From Dioscorea cayenensis subsp. rotundata (taxonomy: Eukaryota; Streptophyta; Magnoliopsida; Dioscoreales; Dioscoreaceae): a stretch of 64,000 nt of DNA. Positions 26,181-35,620 of this stretch are shown piece by piece. Below the pieces are notes generated by a model. The model had not been told where the DNA came from. It worked only from the letters and a program-made list of their open reading frames with translations, and searched no databases. Location of the stretch: the NCBI RefSeq assembly GCF_009730915.1, contig NC_052482.1:744001-808000 (forward strand), written 5' to 3'. Made by a program: the position numbers and the translations under genes. Positions within the stretch are counted from its first letter, which is position 1. Every line of letters begins with the position of its first letter.

Positions 26181-26839
26181 ATCAGATTTTACACAGAAGA
26201 AGGATATGTTACACAGGAAGAAACATATATTACACCAAAAAAATATGAAAACCTAAAGTAATACACACGAAAGCATGAAACCCACACCGCCGAAAGTCAG
26301 ATTCTACACATGAAATCCACAAAAAATACACACGAAAAGCACACGAAAGTCGTCCGACTTCTCCTTACCTTTTCGCTTGTGTTTTTGCTTGCAGGAAGGC
26401 GCACACGTTTTTTGGGAAGCCGAGACTGTGAAGAGAATAACAAGCTCGTCGGCGAACGAACAAGGATAACTTAGTCCTATGCATAAAAACAAGAACAACA
26501 ACACCAACAAAAAAAGGTTTCCATTGAGACCTCGCATATATGTATAAACACGAACAGTCGCCAAGTCAGTTAAGGGTTGCAAGTTCCCAACTGTTGGGCG
26601 GTTTCCAACGCCCGTTTAGGGTATTTTCGCCATTTCCCCACCTTTTCATTTTGGAACTTGAGCAAGGGACAAAGATGACATTTCCTCTCCCAGTTAACAG
26701 CATCTTAACGCCCGTTTTTGTCATCAGGGTTTGATTGGATTTATTTTGAAAAGGAGGGACCTTGGAGGAAACAAAAAACTTCAAAGGACTTTCACGGAAA
26801 CTGTAAATTGTGGAGAGACTTTTAAGGACTTCCCCGTTG

Positions 26840-26866
<27 letters not shown>
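26181..26866. other. MULE block right edge
   Basis: No gene. AACGCCCGTTT appears twice (about 26608 and 26707). The terminal 100 bp has the AAGTCC...AAAGGTCCCTCC texture (read on minus) often seen in MULE ends. The block stops at a (TTA)n run at 26834-26868. Confidence 0.45.
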
Positions 26867-26871
<5 letters not shown>

Positions 26872-27630
26872 TTGTTTTTTTTGCAAAGTGCACAAGCAAT
26901 TGAGTGAGAGGCGTGCACGGAACCAAGAAGTGAACATCTAACCATGCACTCTTATATGTAGATGTAGGGCTCAAGTCATAAATCTCAACCCATATCGGGG
27001 ATCTATTACCACAATTGTTTTTGTGAAGAGAATTTAAATTTAGGATAATAAAAGTCCTTTAGTACTACTTTAAACAAGTGGGATTGTGTCGTTGAGCTAT
27101 GAGCTCTTTGGCTTATTTCTTTTATATGTCAAATAATAATAATAAAAAAAAAGTCAATCATACTATGTTAATTTTGAAAACTAAAAAAACCGATAAAAAT
27201 TAATAAAAAAAAATTATATAAAACATCTTAAAACAATTCAAAAGGTTATATTAATAACAATTGAAACATATAAAATATAAATAAGTAGACACTAAACAAC
27301 CACTTATTAGCCCACAATTAGACTGCTCATAAAAATAAATAATTCTAAACCGTACACATTTTGTTTGATGATAGGAAAAGGATTACACAACTATTATTTT
27401 TAAAATATGGGCATAAAAATAATTTTTATAAAATATGCATTTATTACACATAACGACTTGTAAGTCTTGAGTCAAGGTCATCACCCACTCCGAATATATC
27501 CATGCTTCAGTACCATACGTTTTTGCATCACTAGTCAAACCTACTTTAAAGACTTTTCAATGAACACATCCAAGAATCAAAGACAAACATCCCAAGTCCC
27601 AACACAACCAATTCATCATCATCATCATTA
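26867..27630. other. Spacer upstream of the thaumatin remnant
   Basis: AT-rich. The 26870-27330 part has a related copy at 35230-35620, with shared AAAGTCCTTTA, GTTGAGCTATGA and ATGTTAATTT segments. The 27467-27679 plus ORF with a histidine run is the thaumatin signal region read in the wrong frame. Confidence 0.6.
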
Positions 27631-28103
27631 TCATCTTCTCCTTCCTCCTTTTTCCCCTTTGTCATGCAGCCATCTTTAACATAGTAAACCAATGTCCTTA
27701 TACTATCTGGCCAGCTGCTATCCCCGGCGGTGGCTGTGAACTCCTCCCAGGCCAAAACTGGACCATCTTCATCAACCCTCGGATGGATAACGCTCGTATC
27801 TGGGCCAGGACTAGTTGCACCTTCAACTCTTCAGGCTATGGCCAGTGTGAGACCGGAGACTGTGATGGTCTCTTGGGATGCCAAACTTATGGATCACCAC
27901 CCAACACCCTCGCTGAGTTCACTCTCAATGATTTCAACAACCTTGACTTCATCGATATCTCTCTCATTGACGGCTTCAACGTCCCCATGGAATTCAGCCC
28001 AATCACTGGTTGTAACCATGCCATTCAGTGTTCTGCCAACATCACTAGACAGTGTCCGGATGAACTGAAGACCTCTGGGGGTTGCAACAATCCATGCACA
28101 GTG

Positions 28104-28554
28104 TGATGCAAATGGACTTCGGAGTCAAACAAGACGCGTAAGGCAGTCAACAAAGTTAACCAGGTTTAATGACTTTATTATGGAGTAAATGGTGGAGCTG
28201 CAGTTGTGGGTGTGCTGGGATGTGCGTGGAAAGAAGAGTTTTGAGAGTTAGTGCATGGATGGAATCAATGCATGGATAGGGATGTGATATTTTAGATGTT
28301 AGTGCCTGGATGGAATATCATAGTATTATTGTAATGGTTTTAGTAAGTGATGTATGGCCTGATGACATGTGTCATCTCTGGTTGGAGTTATGATGATGAT
28401 ATTAATGAATGAATGAAGAGAGTGGAGGGGGATGGAATGACTCTCCCAACTTTTGCTTATCTCTCTCTCTCTCCAGTCTCCTTTCTCTACCTATCTCCCT
28501 GCTTCCTCTCACTCTAATTACCCTTCCCCAGAACGATCTTAGTAGCGCGCAACA
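28104..28554 (+). repeat. 5' LTR of the chromovirus
   Basis: 451 bp, TG...CA ends. Carries a (CT)n tract before the end. Compared with the 3' LTR it is 7 bp shorter through a few small indels, most of them at places where the 3' LTR has CG. Confidence 0.93.
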
Positions 28555-28584
28555 TTTGGTGCTTTCGTTGAGTCTCGACCATCA

Positions 28585-31500
28585 ATGTCGGAAGGTATGA
28601 CGACGCGCGCTCGAGCTGTTGACGAACAGTTGACGACCATGGGTGAGCAGCTGCTCCGCCACGACTCTATACTTACCAAACTAGATTCATTCTGTAATAC
28701 TGTCCAGCAACATTCCGACACTCTGGAGATGATACAGAAGTCCTTGGCCTCACAACAAGCTGTAATGGCCGATATGATGATTAAGCTTTCACGATCGGAG
28801 AAGACACAGTCCACACAACCCTTGCTTCCACTTCCACAGTCACCCACAACCTCGCTACGACCCCCTTTCCTTCCCGGACCGACACACTCTCAAGCCTCAC
28901 TTCCCTTACCCTCATCTCGCTTGCCAAAGCTTGAGATACCTCTGTTTACTGGGGAGAATGTTCTCAGCTGGGTTTACCAGATCGAACATTTCTTCATCTA
29001 TCATCAAATCACCGGCGACCAGCGGCTCTCCGTCGCCGCTTTCTATATGCACGGCCCTGCACTGCAATGGTTCCACTGGATGGATACCACCAACCAGTTG
29101 TCCACCTGGGAGGCGTTTGCCCGACGTATCGAACTGCGGTTTGGACCATCGTCCTTTATGAATTATGAGGCTCAACTCTACAAGCTTAGACAACGTTCCA
29201 CGATTGATGCCTACCTTGCGGAATTTGAATGTCTTTCTACCAAGGTTCCGGGCTTGACTCTTGATAACTTCTTAAATTGTTTTTTGTCCGGGTTACGTGA
29301 TGACATTCAGAGGGAGCTGTATATCTTGAAACCAACTGATCTACATGACGCCATCGGCCTCGCCAAATTGGTAGAAGATAAGATCAATGCCTCGCGATGG
29401 CGAGTCGGCCTTCCACCGGCGAATCGCATCCTTCCTCCTCAACAACCACAGCACCAAACAACTAATCGGCCTCCATCCCTGCCAATTAAACGGTTGACAC
29501 CGACTGAAATGGCTGCTCGGCGAGAAAAAGGACTTTGCTTCAACTGCGACGCAAAGTTCACCCCTGGCCACAGTTGCCGACCACCGCAGTTTCTCTGCTT
29601 ATTGGCTGCCGCTGAGGAAGAAGAACATAATGAGAATAACGACCTCACCGAGATGGTCCCCGACATTGAACAAGCCATTCCGCTTGACGAAGGATTAGAG
29701 CCGACACCTCGCATATCCTACCATGCCCTCACCGGACAATTAGTACCGTCCACTCTTAAGCTTGCTGGTAAGCTTAATGGGCACGACGTGGTGGTCTTGA
29801 TTGATGGTGGCTCTACTAATAACTTCATCCAAGCACGGCTAGCTTCTCACCTCGGATTCACAGTACAACCATCTGAACACCTTCGAGTTACAGTAGGTAA
29901 TGGGGAGTCACTTGATTGTGTCGGTGTTTGCCCACATGTATCTTTGATGATTGACAAGTCCAGCTTTCCAGTTGATCTTCTCCTATTACCCATCTATGGG
30001 GCGGATGTTGTCCTGGGTGTCCAGTGGATGCTCGGGTTAGGGCCAATCACATTCGATTACCATCAACTTTGGATGGAATTCAAGTGGGAAGGTGAAACTG
30101 TCAGGTTTCATGGCATCACAAAACCAACGCTTCATTACATGGTTGCATCCAATCTGAGTAAAATGAGCGTCCAGGATGACACACAATTCTTCCACCTTAC
30201 TATTGAGAAGCACGTGAATAACTCAACTGCAGTTATTGGACATGAGGCCCCACATCCTTTTGTCATTCATCTTCAAGAGTTACTTGACCAATTTGATGAT
30301 ATCTTTGCTTCCCCAACAGGACTTCCACCACCCCGTACTCTTGACCATCATATTCCCCTTATGCCCGGAGCATCGCCGGTGAATGTCCGGCCTTATCGCT
30401 ACCCTCATTTTCAAAAATCTGAGATCGAAAAGTTAGTTGCCGAGATGCTCACTGAAGGGGTCATCACAATGAGCACTAGCCCTTTCTCTTCTCCGGTTCT
30501 TTTGGTCAAGAAAAAGGATGGGTCATGGCGCTTCTGCGTCGACTATCGGGCGCTCAACGCCATCACCATTAAAGACCGCTTTCCTATTCCCACCGTTGAC
30601 GAGTTGCTTGATGAACTCACCGGTGCCCAGGTATTTTCCAAACTGGATCTCCGTGCAGGATATCACCAAGTTCGTCTTCATCCACCGGACAGGGAGAAGA
30701 CGGCGTTTCGAACTCATGAAGGCCATTACGAGTTCCTCGTAATGCCCTTCGGGCTCTCCAACGCCCCCTCTACCTTCCAAGCTTTAATGAACTCGGTGTT
30801 CCGGCCATTTTTACGCAAAAGTGTTCTAGTTTTCTTCGATGATATACTTGTCTTTAGCCCCTCTTGGGACCGCCATCTCCACCACCTCCGGGAAGTATTC
30901 ACACTCCTTCGCTCTCACACTTTATATGCAAAGAGATCTAAATGTGAATTTGGTCGCTCTGAAATTGGATACTTAGGTCATCGAATTTCAGCAAATGGCG
31001 TCGCAGTTGATCCTGAGAAAGTTGCTGCTATTCATGCATGGCCTCTTCCAACATGTGTACGTGCACTTCGAGGATTCCTCGGCCTCGCCGGTTACTATCG
31101 GCGATTCGTGCGCAACTACTCACAAATCGCTGCACCTCTCACCGAGTTATTGCGAAAGAACGCCTTTGTTTGGCACGATGATGCCACCACTGCCTTTCAG
31201 GACTTGAAGAACGCCTTGATGCAAACCCCAGTGCTTGCTTTACCCGACTTCACTCAGCCATTCGTGGTGCACACTGATGCCTCCGGCTCTGGAATTGGGG
31301 CTGTCTTGACCCAACTTGGTCATCCAGTCGCATATTTTAGCAAACAACTTTCACCACGTATGCAACACTCCTCAGCTTATGCTCGGGAAATGATGGCTGT
31401 CACAGAAGCCATACGCAAATGGAGGCAATATCTACTTGGTCGCCATTTCACTGTTCACACCGACCACCAAAGTCTACGATCTCTTCACAACCAGATCATT

Positions 31501-33175
31501 CAAACTCCAGAACAACACCGGTGGTTATCGAAACTGCTCGGGTACGAATTTGATATCATATACAAGCCAGGTACACATAACATTCCTGCAGATTCTCTCT
31601 CTAGAGTGGATCCTCCATCTTTCCAAGCTTTCACTAGTAGTTCTCAACCATTCACTGCACTTTGGGAGGCTCTTCGACAATTTTATAAGACTCATCAACC
31701 CACCACAACCCTCCTCCAAGCTGTGCGTGATCAACCTGCTGCCCATCCTGGTTATACAATTCGTGATGATTTACTTCTTTTCAAAGGTCGCATACTCGTT
31801 CCTCTCGAGTCTGCACTACAACCGTTATTGTTGCATGAATATCACCAATCTCCTGTGGGGGGACATGCGGGCATTCAACGCACTTTTGCACGACTTTCCT
31901 CTGTTTTTTATTGGCCACAGATGCGTCGATCAATCCGCGACTTCGTTGCACGCTGTGTTCCATGCCAGACATCCAAACCATTTAATCGGGCATCCCCCGG
32001 GCTTCTCCAACCACTCCCTATACCGGGAAAAATATGGGACTGCATCGCGCTTGACTTCATCACTCATCTTCCGGTGTCCTCTGGCAAGAGTACCATCCTC
32101 GTTGTAGTGGATCGACTCTCAAAATATGGCCATTTTTCAGCACTAGGTCCAACCTTTACAGCTCCTCAAGTAGCTGATGTCTTTGTTCGTGATATAGTGC
32201 GCTTACATGGCATCCCTTCAAACATTCTCTCAGATCGAGACCCCATCTTTATGAGTGCCTTCTGGCGTGAGCTATTTAAGCTGCAGGGAACCGTCCTCTC
32301 CATGAGTAGTGCTTACCATCCACAATCGGATGGCCAAACCGAGGTTTTGAATCGTTGCTTACAAGATTATCTTCGTTGTTTCGTCTCCGAGCAACCTTCT
32401 AAGTGGCTGCAGTACTTGCCATGGGCGGAGTGGCATTATAACACTTCGTTGCACTCGGCCATCCGGATGTCACCATATGAAGCTGTGTATGGTCGGTCGC
32501 CACCATCCCTGTTAGATTACCTTTCTGGCTCCTCAACCATTGCGTCAGTCGATGAGCTACTTTCAGCTCGTGCGGATCTCTTACGTGATCTCCGGTCTAA
32601 TCTGTTGCGTGCCCAAACTCGGATGCGTAACCAGGCAAATACGGGGCGTTCTGATGTCTCCTTTTCAGTGGGTGAGTGGGTTTTTGTGAAGCTGCAACCC
32701 TACCGGCAAACATCAGTTTCTGCACACAAACGTACTCACAAACTCTCGCGACGTTTCTTTGGGCCCTTCCAAATTTCAGAAAAGATTGGTGTCGTCGCAT
32801 ATCGGTTGTCACTACCATCGACCGCTCGACTCCATGATGTTTTTTTCATGTCTCAAGCTTAAGCGGTGCTATGGGGATCCGACCCTCACAACCCTCTCCT
32901 TCTACGGCCACATTTCGAGCGATCAACCTATTATAAGACCTGCCGCAGTGCTCGACCGCCGGACAGTCTTACACGGCGGTCGTCCTCTTTCCCAGCTTCT
33001 TATACGTTGGGAACACCAGCCACTCTCCGACGCCACCTGGGAATTGACGGACTCCATCCGTGCAGAATTCCCTGACTTTCACCTTGAGGACAAGGTGGTC
33101 CCTCAACAGGGGGCAAATGATGCAAATGGACTTCGGAGTCAAACAAGACGCGTGAAAGGCGGTCAACAAAGTTAA
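28585..33175 (+). CDS. Chromovirus Gag-Pol polyprotein with frameshifted chromodomain
   Basis: ATG at 28585, only 30 bp after the LTR; one ORF of 1425 residues to a TAA at 32860-32862. In order: gag core about residues 130-260 (LQWFHWMDTTNQLSTWEAF), CCHC-like knuckle about 315 (CFNCDAKFTPGHSC), aspartic protease about 405 (VLIDGGSTNNFI, with DGG in place of the usual DSG), RT with VLVFFDDILVFS about 750, RNase H about 895 (HTDASGSGIGAVL), integrase HHCC about 1090-1130 (H...GGHAGIQ...CVPCQTSK) and the D-D-E core (LDFITHLP, LSDRDPIF, DGQTEVLN). Just after DVFF the frame is lost. The continuation in another frame (to 33175) has LKRCYG and QLLIRWEHQPLSDATWE, a chromodomain-like tail that would target integration to chromatin. 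All catalytic motifs are present, so apart from the one break it looks recently active. Confidence 0.93.
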
Positions 33176-33575
33176 CCGAGTTTAATGACTTTATTATGGA
33201 GTAAATGGTGGAGCTGCGAGTTGTGGGTGTGCTTTGGGATGTGCGTGGAAAGAAGAGTTTTGAGAGTTAGTGCATGGATGGAATCAATGCATGGATAGGG
33301 ATGTGATATTTTAGATGTTAGTGCTCGGATGGAATATCATAGTATTATTGTAATGGTTTTAGTAAGTGATGTATGGCCCTGATGACATGTGTCATCTCAC
33401 GGTTGGAGTTATGATGATGATATTAATGAATGAATGAAGAGAGTGGAGGGGGATGGAATGACTCTCCCAACTTTTGCTTATCTCTCTCTCTCTCCAGTCT
33501 CCTTTCTCTACCTATCTCCCTGCTTCCTCTCACTCTAATTACCCTTCCCCAGAACGATCTTAGTAGCGCGCAACA
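33118..33575 (+). repeat. 3' LTR of the chromovirus
   Basis: 458 bp, TGATGC...GCAACA, bordered on the right by the CAGTG target duplication and the resumed thaumatin sequence. Confidence 0.93.
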
Positions 33576-34366
33576 CAGTGTTTAAGACTGATGAGTACCG
33601 AGTGCTTATAGTTATAGCTACCCTATGGATAATGACAGCAACACTTTTACTTGTATTGGAGGGACTGATTATAAGGTTGTTTTCTGCCCTAAGAACAATG
33701 CCACCTTTGAAATTGTTAACCGGTGCTCTTACACGGTATGGGCAGCTGCCATCCCCGGTGGAGGTAAACAGCTTGATAAAGACCAAACATGGACGATAAA
33801 TGTAAACATTGGCACCACTGGTGGTCGTATCTGGGCTCGCACTGGTTGCAACTTTAGTAACTCTGGTCATGGCAGTTGTGAAACCGGTGACTGCAATGGT
33901 CTCTTGGAATGCCAAGTTTATGGCAAACCTAACACACTTGCGGAGTTTGGGCTAGACATCAACAACCTGGATTTTATTGATATCTCATTGGTTGATGGGT
34001 TTAATGTGCCCATGGAATTCAGTCCGACTAGTGGGTGTGCGCGTGGGATGATCCAATGCTCAGCCGATATAAACGGCCAATGTCCAGCTCAGCTGAAGAC
34101 TAACGGTGGATGTAACAACGCTTGCGATGTGTTCAAAACTGATGAGTATTGTTGCAACTCAGGTAACTGTGGACCAACCAATTATTCTAGATTTTTTAAG
34201 GGTTTCTGTCCCGATGCTTATAGCTACCCTCGAGATGATCCAACTAGTACCTTTACTTGCCCTGGTGGGGCTAGCTATAAAGTTGTCTTTTGCCCTTGAA
34301 TTGTTATATGAGATCATCTATATTGTATGGTATGTACAGATAAGGGAGTTATGTATTGATTCTTTA

Positions 34367-34741
34367 GGGGTCGTTTGGTTCATGGTAATGATATATTACC
34401 ACGTAACGAGATTACCATGGTAATATGAGTGGGAATGTTATATGAGTGACAATATTGTGGTAATTTAATATAACCATGTTTGGTTGGGAACTCTTATTAC
34501 TTTGGTTTTCATGGCAATCAATTTGTTAAAATATAAAAAATTATAAGATTACCATGGTAATCCAAGATAGACACCAAATTTGGTGGTAATAAGATTATTA
34601 TTTTTTTGGTAATATTTATAAGTTAGTAATGTGATATTACCATACAGATTACCACTGATACAATGCCAAACATGGTAATATTTTCAAATTACCACGTAAC
34701 ACATGGTAATCTTTTTTATATTGCCGCGAACCAAACGCCCC
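34367..34741. mobile_element. Tourist-like MITE (PIF/Harbinger type)
   Basis: 375 bp. Left end GGGGTCGTTTGGTTC, right end (inverted) GGGGCGTTTGGTTC, with one indel between them. Flanked by TTA on both sides (34364-34366 and 34742-34744), the 3-bp target duplication of PIF/Harbinger elements. Inside are many copies of GGTAATATTACC-like half-palindromes; no ORF. Confidence 0.85.
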
Positions 34742-34744
34742 TTA

Positions 34745-35620
34745 TTGTAAATCATACATTTCACAATGACACATTAATTAAGTACTTCTCTAGTGAGTCT
34801 GCAAGTGAGATAATCATAATAGATGTGAGATCTCTCTCTCTCTATCTCTCTCGCTCTGGTTCTCATAGATGAGATCTCGCAGCGCCGGCGAGGGTGAGTA
34901 CCCTCTTCTCTTCTCTTAGTTTCTCTTCTCTCTTGCTCTCTCGCCGGTAATCAGAGAAGAGATCTCGCGGCGGCGACGATGGGCAATCTCCGATCAAGCA
35001 CACGATAACTCGCGGAGATGCATAACGCCCACTTATCAGCAAGGATATTAGGAGTCTACGGTTTTCCTCTTGTTACGAAGTATATTGATGTATGAATGCG
35101 GTAATAGTTTAAGGATGGTGTTCTGTGAGTTAGTATACCTGCTCTATGAATTATGATTGTGTTTTAACTAGTATGCTTGTGTCAATGAGCATAAATTATG
35201 TCATTATATTATTATTATTATTATTATTATTTTACAAAATGTACAAGCCTGAGACTTGTATACGACAGGAAAGTAGTGAATATCCAATCCTTCACTTTTA
35301 TATGAGGGACGCAGGCTCAAGTTACAAGATTGAGTTCCTGCACTTGTTATCATCACGTTGATATTGAGAGGATTTGAATTTAAAGTAATTAAAGTCCTTT
35401 ACTTTGATATTAAGCAAGTGGAGATGTCTCGTTGAGCTATGAACTCTTATGCTTTAATAAAATACAAAAAATTAATCATGCTATGTTAATTTAAAAAACT
35501 AAAAAAACAATAGGAATTAATAAAAAAAATTATGAAAACATTCCTAAGGGCATGTTAATGATAATTGAAATATATAAAATATAAAGGAGTAGAGTAGACA
35601 ACCACTTTTTATCCAGTGAT
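34745..35620. repeat. Rearranged second copy of the PHS1 5' flank and spacer
   Basis: Three pieces match upstream DNA in order. 34745-34812 matches 16410-16477 (the PHS1 intron 3' end, starting at its splice acceptor). 34826-35190 matches 17930-18300 (PHS1 leader/flank). 35230-35620 matches 26870-27330 (spacer before the thaumatin remnant). The exons and introns between 16.48 and 17.93 kb and the whole MULE block are missing. No coding capacity remains. Confidence 0.85.

Larger units (their letters stand above)
18352..26833. mobile_element. Mutator-like element block (KI-MULE-like, MURA plus Ulp1-like)
   Basis: About 8.5 kb between two (TTA)n runs (left about 18330, right about 26835). It carries a MURA-type transposase on plus and an Ulp1-like gene on minus, converging near 21.8 kb. 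The related copy at 34826-35620 joins the two flanks directly through a single (TTA)n run, so the whole block looks like an insertion. No terminal inverted repeats could be matched by eye. Both ends do share CGTTAA and AAATACCC-type subterminal pieces (about 18455-18480 and, inverted, about 26610-26710). MULEs carrying Ulp1-like genes are known in plants (Kaonashi type). A nested or composite origin is not excluded. Confidence 0.65.
28104..33575 (+). mobile_element. Near-complete Reina-like Ty3/gypsy chromovirus
   Basis: A 5472-bp LTR retrotransposon flanked by the 5-bp target duplication CAGTG (28099-28103 and 33576-33580). LTRs at 28104-28554 (451 bp) and 33118-33575 (458 bp) both begin TGATGCAAAT and end GCGCAACA. 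A primer-site-like TTTGGTGCTTTCGTTGAG follows the 5' LTR at 28555; the matching tRNA was not determined. A purine-rich ACAGGGGGCAAA precedes the 3' LTR. Short LTRs, small size, a single gag-pol ORF and a C-terminal chromodomain-like segment fit the Reina clade. The insertion is young: the last 180 bp or so of the two LTRs are identical, and differences are few and clustered. Confidence 0.93.
27631..34299 (+). pseudogene. Two fused thaumatin-like domains, split by a retrotransposon
   Basis: Domain 1 starts in a hydrophobic signal-like stretch (FSFLLFPLCHA, about 27635-27667) with no in-frame ATG; a frame slip lies upstream in the CAT/TCA repeats. The mature part reads IFNIVNQCPYTIW to CNNPCTV and stops at the LTR (28103). 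After the element it resumes at 33576-33580 with FKTDEY. It then lacks about 60 bp holding several disulfide cysteines and, after a frame change, ends [16 protein letters not shown]. The frame continues without a stop into domain 2 (from about 33691): [62 protein letters not shown], to KVVFCP and TGA at 34297. Domain 2 is a complete osmotin/PR-5-type mature domain but has no signal peptide. Thaumatin-like proteins are secreted, disulfide-rich defence proteins. As written domain 1 cannot fold normally. Confidence 0.85.

Noticed and set aside
27467..27679. ORF with a histidine run and a proline-rich end
   Set aside because: It is the thaumatin signal-peptide region read one base out of frame; the mature domain follows in the other frame.
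31436..32107. 223-codon plus-strand ORF inside the chromovirus
   Set aside because: Shadow of the RNase H/integrase region, which has clear motifs in the main frame.
33625..34299. Separate thaumatin gene starting at ATG 33625
   Set aside because: That Met lies in the C-terminal end of domain 1; there is no signal peptide, so it is not a natural start for a secreted protein.
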